This document shows positions 52,070 through 62,622 of a stretch of 64,000 nt of DNA, in pieces. Positions within the stretch are counted from its first letter, which is position 1; each line of letters begins with the position of its first letter. This DNA comes from Candidatus Raymondbacteria bacterium RIFOXYA2_FULL_49_16 (GTDB lineage: Bacteria; Fibrobacterota; OXYB2-FULL-49-7; XYB2-FULL-49-35), in assembly GCA_001789205.1 (NCBI GenBank), contig MFYT01000070.1, positions 58,169-122,168 on the forward strand, given 5' to 3'. The notes under the pieces were generated by a model that made no database searches, had not been told where the DNA came from, and was given only the letters and a program-made list of their open reading frames with translations. Position numbers and translations under genes: made by a program.

Positions 52070-53650
52070 TCAGAACTTGCAGTTGAGCGCAAAGCGCTGA
52101 GATCCCGACAGGTCCATATAGGCCGATTCTTCGAGAGGGAAATATTCATACGAATAATCCACGCCAATGCTCATGGTCTTCATCCTTACATCGAGGCCAA
52201 GGCCCGCATGGTACCGGCGGTGGGAGTTCATGGAAAAGTACTGCGACATGCCAAGACGCAAGGCAAGCGCGTCAAAGAGCCATTTTTCCATGCCCAGGCC
52301 CACATGGTCTTCAGTGTCGAGATAGATGCTCTTGTTGCCGTCGAGCACAAGATTGAGGCTGTTTAACACACGATAGTGGCCGCCGATAAGCACGCTCATG
52401 GGAACGCCCTCGTTGTAGTCTTTGCCCGTTGACACGTTCCGGTATTTCACTGTACCCGCGATATCGCGGATGAGCAGCGCGGCGGTGATGCGTTCCGAAA
52501 GCTCGAATTGCGCGCCAAGGTCGACAGACGCGCCGAAACCGCCGCCCGAGACCGCGAAATCTTGCCACGCGTAGATGGAATCCTCGGCTTTGTTTGCGGT
52601 CATCATGAGAAATTTCACGTTAACACCGACTGAAATTGGCCGCAGCCTCTCGGAAAGATCGTCAAAGACCTTTGCCACGCTGGTGATGACCTGGGTTTCA
52701 TTTGAGCCAATACCGCTGCCGCTGGACGTGATGAGCGCCTGGCCCGCTGAGACCGTCCGGGTCACTTTATTTACGTAGCCGGAATAGACATAGGGGAGCG
52801 AACCTGATCCGTAGGTGTAGTGCATGTATCCTGCGGTAAATGTCCGGCCTTTGACTCGCACCATGCCCGCGGGGTTGTAGACCATGGCGTTGGCGTCGTC
52901 GGAGAGCGCGATAAAGGCGCCGCCCATGCCATGGGCGCGCGCGGAATAGGAGAGGTCGGCAAAGGCGCCATGCTGGCGCGACACGGTACCCATGTCATAG
53001 TCCGCCACCTCGGAAATGGCGCTGTTTTTTTCGCCTGAGGGAGAGAACGCGCCGCTTGCCGCGCCCCAGATAAAGGCAGCGGCTGTTGTGAGGCCCGCGG
53101 CAAGGAACCACTCCTTCTTGTTGTTGACTTCCTTGCCTTTGTATTTGATGAGCTGGAGCGATACGTCTTTGACCTCGAGCCCGAGGAGCTGGAGGACGCC
53201 CGCGCGTGCCAGTTCTGGCAGCTTTGCCGGGATGCATTCGGCCGCAATGGTCACCTTTGATTCAAAATCGCGGGATTCGAGATCGAACATCTTGAGCCGC
53301 AGGATATAGACCTTTTCGTCAAACCCCAGTTCGCCCACAACCACCTTGCTGACCGCGAAGGTCTGGCCCGCGTCGAGCGCGCACTGTTCAGTGTGACATT
53401 CGGCCGGAATACTCTGTTGCGCCGCGTTAAGGCGCGTGTTCATGTCCGCAGCGGAAAGCACGTAGTACATGCCTGTCTTGGTCAATTCTTCCCGCAGGGC
53501 CTTTGACACGGACGACGCCTGCATGGGGGTCGCATTGTCCTGTTCGAGTTCGAGCACAGCCAGCCGTACCAGTTCCTCTTCCTTTTCGTTCGAGAAGGCG
53601 GGAAGGACGCCAAGAAGGCCAGTCAGTGCGAGAGCGAGTATATGTTTCAT
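52070..53650 (-). CDS. FlgO/CsgG-like domain fused to PorV-like outer-membrane barrel
   Basis: A 526-residue protein. After a signal peptide comes an N-terminal domain (about 25-160) of the FlgO/CsgG-like kind (LAVLELEQDNATPMQASSVS, with the CHTEQCALDAG motif). A membrane-like segment follows, and from about 230 a FadL/PorV barrel begins with SARAHGMGGAFIALSDDANA and MVYNPAGM, ending in CKF. PorV-like barrels serve type IX or related secretion of surface proteins in the FCB group. It sits 17 bp downstream of the giant surface protein gene, a plausible cargo. GGAGG precedes the ATG. Confidence 0.8.
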   Translation of the reverse strand: MKHILALALTGLLGVLPAFSNEKEEELVRLAVLELEQDNATPMQASSVSKALREELTKTGMYYVLSAADMNTRLNAAQQSIPAECHTEQCALDAGQTFAVSKVVVGELGFDEKVYILRLKMFDLESRDFESKVTIAAECIPAKLPELARAGVLQLLGLEVKDVSLQLIKYKGKEVNNKKEWFLAAGLTTAAAFIWGAASGAFSPSGEKNSAISEVADYDMGTVSRQHGAFADLSYSARAHGMGGAFIALSDDANAMVYNPAGMVRVKGRTFTAGYMHYTYGSGSLPYVYSGYVNKVTRTVSAGQALITSSGSGIGSNETQVITSVAKVFDDLSERLRPISVGVNVKFLMMTANKAEDSIYAWQDFAVSGGGFGASVDLGAQFELSERITAALLIRDIAGTVKYRNVSTGKDYNEGVPMSVLIGGHYRVLNSLNLVLDGNKSIYLDTEDHVGLGMEKWLFDALALRLGMSQYFSMNSHRRYHAGLGLDVRMKTMSIGVDYSYEYFPLEESAYMDLSGSQRFALNCKF

Positions 53651-53667
53651 TGTTTGCCTCCTTTTAC

Positions 53668-56600
53668 CTATTTAAAGAGCACCACGGGAACGGTTCTATA
53701 GACGCGGTCAACGCCGTCGTCAACCATGATCCGGATAAAATATCTTCCGTTGCGGCTCATACGGCCATTACGGTTGGTCCCGTCCCATACATAGGCGCGC
53801 TTGAATGACTTGCTTCCGTAGAAACCGCCGGTGGTTGACAGCTTTCCCGATCCCACGTCCATGGTAGACAGGTTGACCACCATATTGCCTTCGGTATTGA
53901 AGACCGTGGCCTCGGAGAGCACGTCGATGGATTTCTGCGACGCGGTCTCGAATTCGACCCTGCATCCTTTCCATGGGGTCTCGTTGGGCGCATGGACGGT
54001 CACAAAGGGCGAAAAGGGGCTGGGGCCGACTTTGAGCGCATAGATGCCCAGGTCGATCGAATTGACCAGAAGCGCGTATTCGGCGCCATCTTCAGGATCG
54101 CCCGCGCCGCCAATGGTTGTGGTTTTAAAGAGCATCTTGGTGGCCCGGGAAACGGGCGCCACATCCAGGTTTTCATCCACATACGCGACATTTGTCTGTG
54201 TTTCCCAGGTTGTGGCGCGCTGGTTCCAGCGTCCCACAAGGATCTCTTTTCCCCGGGCAATGGCGGGTATGTCGATGTATATGTTCATTGTGTCGGCCGG
54301 GACCGTGTTGTAGGTCTCGCTGAACGACATGGTATAGACCGGGCTTACCACCTGGATTGTCTGCTGGACCGCCTTGAGCGCGGCCACTGTATTGAGGGCG
54401 GCTTCCTTCAGGTAGAATTCCTGCGGCGCATCGGGAAAGACGCGGGAGCTTATGGTCAGCAGGAAGCCGTTTCCATTTCCGGCCCAGGATGAATCGCCGG
54501 CAGCGAGGAACTGCTTTATCTTTAGGTCCGTCTGTGTGGTTTTGCCATAGGCTGATGCCGCTAAAGCTACTGTGTTGATGTAGTGGGATGGCGCCCTGAA
54601 TGTGCCGCTGTTATCAATCGCAAAGCCGTATGGTGTTTCAAGCGCAGGGTCAGCGCTCCACGCGGCCACTGCGGAGAATTGCTGGTTGGAATCGATATTA
54701 ACGCCCACCACGCCAAACGATGCGTCTTCACCAGAGTTAATGTCAAAGCTGTTGCCAATGATGAGCAGGGTATCGATCCGTAGTTTCTTGACCAGGAAAT
54801 AGGTGGTAACCACAGTGTCCCATCCGCCTGTGGCGACCACCGTGCACCTGACTGCGCTTACCAGCGTGTCATTTATTGAGGTATTACGGGCAATGCTCAG
54901 ATTCATTGATTGACTCGACCTGTTTGTGAATGTCAGGCCGGTCCGGTTGGGCGCATTCCACGAGACCCTGCTGGGCGCCACAGGCAAGAACGAGCCGTTA
55001 AGGCAGGTGACCCTAAAGGCCACTGAGGCGTTCCACGGGAGAATGGCGGGAGACGACTGGTCCCAGGCATAGGGTTCAACAGAGATGTATTTGATGCGGG
55101 CCGCTGATGGTATGCGCGTTGAAAAGAGTTTGTACCGGTTGATGTAGGCGATTGAGCCGATCCGCGCGGTGAAGTAGTATTTCATTACTGAATTGTCGAC
55201 CGTGGGCAGCACTTTAAACACCAGCGTGTCGCCCGAGCGGGTAAAGGTCGAGACGCTCTTGAAGTCATTTTCCGACTGGTCGCGGTAATAGACCGCGGCA
55301 GAGGTCACGTCAGTACCAATGACCAGGGGATCATCGACAATGAGTTTCAAGCGCACGGTATCGTTGGTCAGGCCGGCTGTATCGGCAATTGCCAGGGCAA
55401 TGTGCTTGAGCGGATGGTTGAGGACGATGGTCGTGTCCGTAGTGGCGGTCAGCAACGTCAGCGACAGGGAATCGATGTTGATGACCGAAGGATTGATCAC
55501 CATGGTACCAACAACGTAGGTTCCCGGGCTCGCGTTGGTAAAGTCCTGCGTATAGGCGAGGTTGAGGCGCGAGGGGAATTTGATTTTGACCAGGCTTGTG
55601 CTGTCGTTCGTTGCCAGAAGGGTCTGGCCCAGCGCGTCAATCTGCCAGGACACGGTTTTGTCGCCCGCGTCGAGTGTGTCGTCGGGTACCAGGACGGATT
55701 TGAGGTAAGAGCGGCCGCTAATCGTAGTGTCAAGTATACCTACGGTGACACTTTTGGTGTTGTATCCATTCTGGCCAAAGGTGACTGTATAAGAACCGGA
55801 ATCGAGCCGGGGAATGGTGTATTCGCCTGTGGCAAGTTCAGACTGGACCGTATAGGTGCCGTTCAGAATGCCTCCCTGGGCGGTTACCGTGACCTTGAGA
55901 TTTGCGCCTGCAAGATCCAGCGCCTTAATGACGCCGCTGATTGTTGCGTATTCCTGAAGATATACATTGGTATCCAACGTCTGCAGCGCGGTCACCAGGA
56001 CACTGATGGAATCGGTGATCAGGTTGTCCCCGGAAAAAACAAGGGTATAGGTCCCGGCGGGAAGCGAAAGACTGTACGTGTTGTCGCGCCATGTCACCCC
56101 TTTTGCCGCAGTGTCGCGGGCCGCTGAAATGGCGGCCACAACAACCCCTTCACGTCCGCTTGTCACAAAAGAGTTGGTGGTTGCGGAAAGGTGGTGGGAG
56201 GTGACGTAGGCAATGCCGTTGATCATGCCGATGCCCGAGGCTAGCGAAACATTGTAAGTCACGTTGCCTGCAACGGAGATGTTGGATATAATGCGGCTCG
56301 AAAAGCCTTCGCGCGATACCTCGAGCCCATATCCGGTGCCTTGGTCGACTGAAAAGGAGTAGTTGCCCGAATTGTCCGAATAGGCAGTGCGGATGAACGA
56401 TCCGTTTCGCGAGAGTGTCACCGATGCGTTGATGATGGGTTTATACGTTACGCTGTTCGTGACGCTGCCTGAAATCAGGTTTTTAAACTTGCGCAGCACA
56501 ACCGCTCCCGAGGGCGGAGGCGATTTGTTTTCATCGGCCGCTACTGTGATGCTGTATTCGGTGGAGCGCTGGTATCCGGCTTTTTCCGCAAAAACAGTCC

Positions 56601-58275
56601 AGCTCTCGGGCGTTACTGAAAGGTCGAAGCTGCCGGTTGACGATGAGTAGGTGACAAAGGTGTCCTGGTATTCAGAGACAGCGGTTATTTTTGCGTTTGC
56701 TATTGTATTGTTCAGGCTGTCCTTGATTACTCCGAAGATTCCCGCTGAATAGCGTTCGAGGGTAAAATAGACAGAGGGGTCGGTTTCAGTACTGGTGACC
56801 GTGATGTCGCGGCTGATGGGCACATAGCCATCGGGGTTGGCCTCTATCCGGTAGGTGCCGTAGAGCACTGATTTGCTTCCAATGCCCTGGTCGTTTGTAG
56901 GCACGTCAAAGGGCAGGCCGCCGCCCTCGAGCGGGGTAATAGCCACATTGGCGAATTTGACCGCCACGGTATCGCTGCCGATGATCTCGCGGGTACGGTA
57001 GTGGATTGTGCCAATGCCTGTAATATTGTAAAAGAAGGCTTTTTTCTTTGAAGCAATGCCAGCGCCGCTGGTGTTTTCGACAAAGACCTTCCATTCGTGC
57101 AGCACGGAATCGGCTAGAAAAGACCGTGCCTCAATGGTGACCGAGGTGTCCAGCGTATTGCGGGACCAGATAATTATACCAGCGTCAGAGTTGGTACTCG
57201 AGTCAAATATGACGTTGTACAGATAAATTTTATACAGATTGAAGGCCGGGTCGGTACAGCGCCCCCAGGAAAGGGTAATTGAATCAGAACCCGTGGTATC
57301 GACCGATACAATACCGGTACTATCATAAAAACTATGCAACTCCACGCCGCCGCTTGCCAGTGTTTTCATGGTTGATGTGTCGGGCGGCGTGACATTCACA
57401 CTTCCTTTGATCACGAAGATTTTCGGAATATTGTAGGCGCGTATTGAGGTGTATTCCTTGGTGTTGCCATAGTTATTGAGCATGACCCACTGGTACTGGA
57501 TGCCGGGTGTAAGGGGCGGGGGTGCGGGAAAAATCCCGGAAGGATCGGGCGATCCGTAGCGTATCTGGTTTCCCGATGAAATGACCTGCCAGATGAAGCT
57601 GGCGTTTGATATACCTTCAGTGGAGAAATCAATGGGCTGGTCTGAGAGCAGCAGATGATAATAGGGGACTCCAGGTACCGGGGTCCACTCGAACAGGGGC
57701 AGCAGATCGCTGATGGAGTCCTTGGGCGCAAGCATGGTCGCGGCCTGGTTGGTTTCGACAATGAACATGGCTTCGGTTGAGACCTTGGTCCGCGCCCTGT
57801 TTGTTACTATAAAGTAGAAGCGGCCCGCGGTCATGCTTTTTTGGTTTGTGGTTGATTTTTGAAACCGGGGTGAAAAGTAGAAGGAACGCTTGGGACTGCC
57901 AACCCCGTATGTTTGCGCGTACATTGCGCTGGTGGTGATTGCGGCGCCCCTGATTTCGGCAATCGAGTCGATGGCGGAATCGCTGAGCGCGGTATCGGCC
58001 ATGAAAACATGCGTGGCGCTGTAAGGATAGTTGGCCGGGATACCGCCGCCGTTCACGGTCCCGTACAGAATGGTGAGTGATTCGTTTTCCGTGTAATAGA
58101 GCGGGTTGTTGATATAGAAATCGACGCGCACGTTTGTGCTGTCGTTGATTCCCGTGGGCGGGAATATCCAACTGACAGTGTACGAGGCTGCGCCAGACCC
58201 CGCGCTCCACAACAGGAGCGCCAGCATGCAGGCGCGCGCCGCGATCTTTGAGGCTATGCGTGTGTGTATATTCAT
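53668..58275 (-). CDS. Giant surface protein with carboxypeptidase-regulatory-like repeats and FlgD-Ig tail
   Basis: A 1535-residue secreted protein. A signal peptide (ACMLALLLWSAGSGAA) is followed by fibronectin-III-like segments to about 430 and then a run of carboxypeptidase-regulatory-like (transthyretin-type) beta domains (ARSFTVENSKK-like turns; repeats such as GIFGVIKDSLNNTIANAKI, LISGSVTNSVTYKP, ATISGVIKALDLAGANLK). Ig-like segments come next. The last 90 residues form a FlgD-type Ig domain ending AYVWDGTNRNGRMSRNGRYF, the kind used as a C-terminal tail in FCB secreted proteins. It looks like an adhesin or surface-layer scaffold. The next gene encodes a PorV-like barrel. AAGGAG precedes the ATG. 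Confidence 0.85.
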   Translation of the reverse strand: MNIHTRIASKIAARACMLALLLWSAGSGAASYTVSWIFPPTGINDSTNVRVDFYINNPLYYTENESLTILYGTVNGGGIPANYPYSATHVFMADTALSDSAIDSIAEIRGAAITTSAMYAQTYGVGSPKRSFYFSPRFQKSTTNQKSMTAGRFYFIVTNRARTKVSTEAMFIVETNQAATMLAPKDSISDLLPLFEWTPVPGVPYYHLLLSDQPIDFSTEGISNASFIWQVISSGNQIRYGSPDPSGIFPAPPPLTPGIQYQWVMLNNYGNTKEYTSIRAYNIPKIFVIKGSVNVTPPDTSTMKTLASGGVELHSFYDSTGIVSVDTTGSDSITLSWGRCTDPAFNLYKIYLYNVIFDSSTNSDAGIIIWSRNTLDTSVTIEARSFLADSVLHEWKVFVENTSGAGIASKKKAFFYNITGIGTIHYRTREIIGSDTVAVKFANVAITPLEGGGLPFDVPTNDQGIGSKSVLYGTYRIEANPDGYVPISRDITVTSTETDPSVYFTLERYSAGIFGVIKDSLNNTIANAKITAVSEYQDTFVTYSSSTGSFDLSVTPESWTVFAEKAGYQRSTEYSITVAADENKSPPPSGAVVLRKFKNLISGSVTNSVTYKPIINASVTLSRNGSFIRTAYSDNSGNYSFSVDQGTGYGLEVSREGFSSRIISNISVAGNVTYNVSLASGIGMINGIAYVTSHHLSATTNSFVTSGREGVVVAAISAARDTAAKGVTWRDNTYSLSLPAGTYTLVFSGDNLITDSISVLVTALQTLDTNVYLQEYATISGVIKALDLAGANLKVTVTAQGGILNGTYTVQSELATGEYTIPRLDSGSYTVTFGQNGYNTKSVTVGILDTTISGRSYLKSVLVPDDTLDAGDKTVSWQIDALGQTLLATNDSTSLVKIKFPSRLNLAYTQDFTNASPGTYVVGTMVINPSVINIDSLSLTLLTATTDTTIVLNHPLKHIALAIADTAGLTNDTVRLKLIVDDPLVIGTDVTSAAVYYRDQSENDFKSVSTFTRSGDTLVFKVLPTVDNSVMKYYFTARIGSIAYINRYKLFSTRIPSAARIKYISVEPYAWDQSSPAILPWNASVAFRVTCLNGSFLPVAPSRVSWNAPNRTGLTFTNRSSQSMNLSIARNTSINDTLVSAVRCTVVATGGWDTVVTTYFLVKKLRIDTLLIIGNSFDINSGEDASFGVVGVNIDSNQQFSAVAAWSADPALETPYGFAIDNSGTFRAPSHYINTVALAASAYGKTTQTDLKIKQFLAAGDSSWAGNGNGFLLTISSRVFPDAPQEFYLKEAALNTVAALKAVQQTIQVVSPVYTMSFSETYNTVPADTMNIYIDIPAIARGKEILVGRWNQRATTWETQTNVAYVDENLDVAPVSRATKMLFKTTTIGGAGDPEDGAEYALLVNSIDLGIYALKVGPSPFSPFVTVHAPNETPWKGCRVEFETASQKSIDVLSEATVFNTEGNMVVNLSTMDVGSGKLSTTGGFYGSKSFKRAYVWDGTNRNGRMSRNGRYFIRIMVDDGVDRVYRTVPVVLFK

Positions 58276-58303
58276 GGGAGTGTCTCCTTATAATGGGGTT
58301 CTT

Positions 58304-59704
58304 CTAGAAATAATAGACAATGCCTGTTTTACCCGCGGGAATGGGCAGAATGTCGAGTTCGAGCAGTATGCGCGCCGCCCCGCCGATGGTGGTCGAGAGG
58401 TTGAGTACCGGCACCGGCACTCCGCCGAGAATGTCGATACCCGCGCTTTCGGAGAGCCAGTTCTTCTTGTTCATTTCGTAGAAGTCGATGACAAAGGCGC
58501 CTACCGTGAGGTTTGCCCTGAAAAGTGAAAGGTTCATGAGCATGACATGGTTCACTTCAAACCCGAGGTTGAGGTCCGTGACGCCCTGTTCGTCCTGGTG
58601 ATATGCGGAGATGGCGCCCCGTACATAGGTATACGAAAAAGAGAGGTGGTCACGGATGAGATCGAAAGAGAGCGTATATCCTGAAGGGATTGAGAATTCG
58701 AGGTCGGTTTTGGTGTCGATTTTGAAGCTGTCGGTTTCAGCGCGGTCGAGTTTTCCTTCCAGCGTCTGCATTTTATTCATGAGTTCCGAGACATTCACAT
58801 TGCCGCTGTCGTCCTGGGGAATGTCGGTGATCAACAATTGGTCTTCCTCGACTTTGAAGCTTTTTGGGTTGGGATCGATGAAGAAGGGAAGTTTCCATTT
58901 CATGAGAAAATGGCCTTTCACCTTTGTATTGACGCCCAAACGAGCGGTTGCGGTGAGCCGCCACCATTTGAGGCCAAAGGCGGGCGACCAGGCTGAACCG
59001 GAAAAATTGCCGCGTACCTGGCCAAAGACGTCGTTTTCACTGTAATTTATACCCAGGTCCTTTGAAATGGCGGGATTGGATATGTCGATGCCTACATTGC
59101 CCAGAATATTGGTGTTCACAATGCCGTTTGCATCCAATTCAAAAAGGTGCTTGTGCAGGTTGAAGGCCAGGACCATGTTTTTGGTGGGCTTGAAGGCATA
59201 GCCAAAGGTCTGGGTGCGCCACCCCATACGATATCTAATAGGCGCATTGATTGCGCCTTTAAGCGAAAGGGTGAGATTGCCCATGTCTTCCATGGGGGTA
59301 ACAGTGTCCATGCCAATAATGCTGCCCAGATTCATATTGAAGCCAAAATTCACGTTTTCAGTCTGGGAATAGGAAACTACGCCGCCAAGCATGGGAACAT
59401 TGATGCGGAAGGAAAAGTTGACCTTCTGACGGGCGCCAATGCGCGGGGCAAAAGATGAATCCACACCTTCAAGCGGCATTTCAAACTGGCTGGTGGTAAG
59501 GTCAAGAGGCACATTGAATGAAAGGTGGCCTTCGGGATAATCGAACGACACATCGGTAGGGTACCGCAGTATGTCGTACGAAATACCGCCTTCAAGAATT
59601 GCCCTGCTTTGTTCCGCGTTCAACGAAAGGTCGAGCGATTGGGAAAACGCCATTGGCGCCCCCCAGGCCAGCAATAGGAGAAGGAACTTTTTTTGTATAC
59701 CCAT
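58304..59704 (-). CDS. Outer-membrane beta-barrel protein, unknown function
   Basis: A 466-residue protein with signal peptide (KKFLLLLLAWGAPMAFSQ) followed by beta-strand-rich sequence ending in VYYF, as expected for an outer-membrane barrel. ATG 59704 follows AAGGAGAG and is preferred over 59728. Repeated short amphipathic strands (YRMGWRTQTFGYAFKPTKNM, VSYSQTENVNFGFNMNLGS) suggest a large barrel. It lies between the metallopeptidase/barrel gene and the giant surface protein, 28 bp before the latter, and probably belongs to the same export unit. Confidence 0.75.
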   Translation of the reverse strand: MGIQKKFLLLLLAWGAPMAFSQSLDLSLNAEQSRAILEGGISYDILRYPTDVSFDYPEGHLSFNVPLDLTTSQFEMPLEGVDSSFAPRIGARQKVNFSFRINVPMLGGVVSYSQTENVNFGFNMNLGSIIGMDTVTPMEDMGNLTLSLKGAINAPIRYRMGWRTQTFGYAFKPTKNMVLAFNLHKHLFELDANGIVNTNILGNVGIDISNPAISKDLGINYSENDVFGQVRGNFSGSAWSPAFGLKWWRLTATARLGVNTKVKGHFLMKWKLPFFIDPNPKSFKVEEDQLLITDIPQDDSGNVNVSELMNKMQTLEGKLDRAETDSFKIDTKTDLEFSIPSGYTLSFDLIRDHLSFSYTYVRGAISAYHQDEQGVTDLNLGFEVNHVMLMNLSLFRANLTVGAFVIDFYEMNKKNWLSESAGIDILGGVPVPVLNLSTTIGGAARILLELDILPIPAGKTGIVYYF

Positions 59705-59787
59705 GGACTCTCCTTGGTAAGATTTCAAGAATAAATGGATGTAAGACTAATTATAATAATAAAAAAGGGTTACTGGCAAGAGGCTAT

Positions 59788-62622
59788 CTAAAAGCCCGTG
59801 CCCGCATTCATGAAGAAGGAAAAGTGGCCTGCAGCGTCCGGGTCGTATGCAAGCCCGAATCCCGCAAGCACTGTTTCCTTACCGAGGAAATAGATCCGCT
59901 GGCGGGCTTGGATTCCCGCGGTCCACCAGAAGGGGTTGTCCATGGCAATGAACAGATTGTCCCAGAAACCAGCCACTGAAAGCATGTCAAAATAGAAACC
60001 AAAGAGGGAGAAGCCAAGATCCCGTACCAGCGGAATCCTGTATTCGGCTGTGAACGCGCCATACTGCATGGCAACGGGCCAGCGGTCAAATGTTTTTCCC
60101 CGCGGCAGATGTTCAGCCGGAACAGAGAGGCGCGTGTTTGTCCTGCCCACAAGGGCCGCGCTTGCCCATTGCGTATAAACGGTGTGGTAGGTTACGCCTA
60201 TTTCCGTGGACGTCTGGAGGGTAGCTGCCGCAAGACGGTAGATCACGTCGCTTCCCCAAAGCGTGTCCGCGACGCTCAATGATGTTGAAAACGCATAGGC
60301 GTCGAGTGGGTGTAGAGGCAGGCCTGTGTAGTTTCTGACCCACGAGAGCGCATATCCAAGGGAAAAGGGAAGCGATCGGTCCCTGGCTGCGGTGAATTTC
60401 GAATAGATTGTTTGGTTTGCCGGATCGAACCATTGATAGGTAAAACCCCGTTCCTGCACTGAGAATCCCGCTGAAACATGCTGTGATAGCGGCGCAGGTG
60501 CATTCATATCTATAGGCAGTGACCAGTGTATGGCGCCAGCGTCTTGGCCTTCGATGGTTCGCAGAAAAAGACGGTCGTTGTAGCGTTCCTCGGTGGTGAT
60601 AAAATTTCGCGCCAGGGAAAAGTGAAGCGTGGCTTTTTGCGTGGTATTCCAGTAGTCAACCTCACCGCCGGCCTGATTGTTTGAGCGGCAGTAAAAACCT
60701 TCCACGGCAAAGGAGTGCTTTTCAAGAGGATCGGCCATAAGGACCCTGACCCCTGGTTTCGTCATGCTCTCATTTGAGAAGTCCTTGAAATAGGGATACG
60801 CCAGCAGGGGGCGCAGGTGCGCTCCCGCATGGTAGGCGCTACCTGTTGCTTCAGGCATATCTTCGATTTCCGCTTCGAACCGGGTGTGGTCTATGGCGGA
60901 TATATTTTTCCAGGAAAGATCCATGTTCCAGCCGGCGGGATCCCTGGTTTCATCCGTTGACAGGGAAAAACACGAGAGGGAAAAATCAGCCTCTTCAGTG
61001 CGCAGGCCGGTCACTATGACCGAATCAGCGTGTTTGGTCAGGACCGGTGCAAAAACGCCATAGGGGTCTGCGCTCACCCATTTCTCGTTGCCCGCAGTAT
61101 CGCGCACAACCACGTTAAAGGGGCCGTGTTTATTCGAGAGATAGGCCATGACGCCGTTTTCCGCAACCCACGGTAATCGTACGTCGGTCCCGTGTTTTTC
61201 GATTTCAATACGATAATCGCCGCCATCCACGGTCAGGGAGGCGATTTTTCTTTCACCGGAGAACTCGATGATTGAAAAATAGATACGGTCGCGCGCATAT
61301 TGCGGCTTGAAAACCTGGGCAATGCTGTCGGGAAGTTCGAATTGGGCGACATCGTTTCCCAGCGTGTCGCAGGAATAGAGGGTACTGAGGCCCGAAGCAA
61401 ACCTGACAAAGGCGATTCTTCCCCCAGGCAGTACACAGGGCTCTTCTCCGCGCACATTGTTTAGAGACTGCACACGGCCCTTCTGGCCAGCCTTGAAGAG
61501 AAGATTGACCAGGGTACCGCTTGTATGACGGACCATTTTACTGTAAAAAAGGGTGTTGTCCTGCATGTCAAAAAAGAGACCAATTCCAGGACCGTCGATT
61601 TTTATAAGACCGCTGTTCGGACTATACCAATAGAGGTTCTGCTCGTACACATCAATGCGTTCCATGCCCGTGAAATAAAATCCCTGTTCCCGGCGCCTCA
61701 GATAAAAAACCTGTTCCATGATGGAAGAGACAGCATGGTTGGTTTCTCCAGCGTATTGGTTAACCCTGGTACCGGTCCCTGCGAGCGGATAATCTTCCTC
61801 AAGCGCAAGGCGCCAGGCCATCATAACCTGCGCTTCGGACGCTCCTGTTGTTTTTTTTAGCGCGCTGCTGAACACGGGATTAAAGAGGCCCATGTTTGCC
61901 AGTATTTTTCCGCCAATGTCCCTGCCCGACTTGCTGGTTAGAAACCGGTAAAGCGAATGGCCTTGTTCGTACAGCAGCCTGGTGCTGACATAATCGCCGG
62001 TAATGAAACCATAGAGGTGGTCGCGATCGAGAAAGAGAAATTTATTGTAACAGCTGCGCAGGAGAAACTCCCTGTTTTTGTCCCATTCCTCTGCTTCAAA
62101 TTGCGCAATCCCTTCCAGAAACCACGTGGGCAGAAAGGCGGTAAAAAACCCCTCGCTGTATATGCCAAAACCGCGGCGCAGCGCGCAATAGGTGAGCTGG
62201 TGGGTGAGTTCATGGACCATGACGCGGTCTATCCAGCCCAGAGAGCCAGTGGTTTTTTGCAGCATGGGGTGGGCGAAAAGTTCAATGGTGTGGCCTAAGG
62301 GGCTGGAGAACCCGTTGCTGATATCGTCAATGTCCGTGAGAATAACGGTTATTTCGGGAAGAGTGTTCCCGGCATTGACGCGGAGATCCTCGCAAATGGC
62401 AGGCAGCGCTGCTTCAGCTACGGATGCCGCGCGAAGCGCAAGGGAGTCCAAACCTTCCTGATAAACGAACTTGAAATGGGGTGTGGTGAATACGGAAAAG
62501 CCAATATCAGGATTATTCCTGTTGTTGTAAAAAGAATATACCGGGATGGTCAGGAAAAAAAGAAACCAGGAAAAAAGAAGGAAACCTGTTTTCGATTTAA
62601 TAAATGGCTGCTTCGCCCGCAC
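59788..62622 (-). CDS. Gluzincin-like metallopeptidase domain, propeller and outer-membrane barrel fusion
   Basis: About 944 residues. After a signal/anchor (LLFSWFLFFLTIPVYSF) comes a peptidase-MA-like domain with zinc motif HELTH (137-141) and the downstream WFLEGIAQFEAEEW (third ligand E170). Residues about 350-600 look like TolB/WD40-type strands, and the final third is barrel-like, ending in GTGF. It belongs to a class of membrane-bound metalloproteases common in FCB genomes. The GTG at 62622 is the best start: it lies inside the end of the HU gene, and the longer frame is only a shadow of HU. Function unknown. Confidence 0.75.
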   Translation of the reverse strand: MRAKQPFIKSKTGFLLFSWFLFFLTIPVYSFYNNRNNPDIGFSVFTTPHFKFVYQEGLDSLALRAASVAEAALPAICEDLRVNAGNTLPEITVILTDIDDISNGFSSPLGHTIELFAHPMLQKTTGSLGWIDRVMVHELTHQLTYCALRRGFGIYSEGFFTAFLPTWFLEGIAQFEAEEWDKNREFLLRSCYNKFLFLDRDHLYGFITGDYVSTRLLYEQGHSLYRFLTSKSGRDIGGKILANMGLFNPVFSSALKKTTGASEAQVMMAWRLALEEDYPLAGTGTRVNQYAGETNHAVSSIMEQVFYLRRREQGFYFTGMERIDVYEQNLYWYSPNSGLIKIDGPGIGLFFDMQDNTLFYSKMVRHTSGTLVNLLFKAGQKGRVQSLNNVRGEEPCVLPGGRIAFVRFASGLSTLYSCDTLGNDVAQFELPDSIAQVFKPQYARDRIYFSIIEFSGERKIASLTVDGGDYRIEIEKHGTDVRLPWVAENGVMAYLSNKHGPFNVVVRDTAGNEKWVSADPYGVFAPVLTKHADSVIVTGLRTEEADFSLSCFSLSTDETRDPAGWNMDLSWKNISAIDHTRFEAEIEDMPEATGSAYHAGAHLRPLLAYPYFKDFSNESMTKPGVRVLMADPLEKHSFAVEGFYCRSNNQAGGEVDYWNTTQKATLHFSLARNFITTEERYNDRLFLRTIEGQDAGAIHWSLPIDMNAPAPLSQHVSAGFSVQERGFTYQWFDPANQTIYSKFTAARDRSLPFSLGYALSWVRNYTGLPLHPLDAYAFSTSLSVADTLWGSDVIYRLAAATLQTSTEIGVTYHTVYTQWASAALVGRTNTRLSVPAEHLPRGKTFDRWPVAMQYGAFTAEYRIPLVRDLGFSLFGFYFDMLSVAGFWDNLFIAMDNPFWWTAGIQARQRIYFLGKETVLAGFGLAYDPDAAGHFSFFMNAGTGF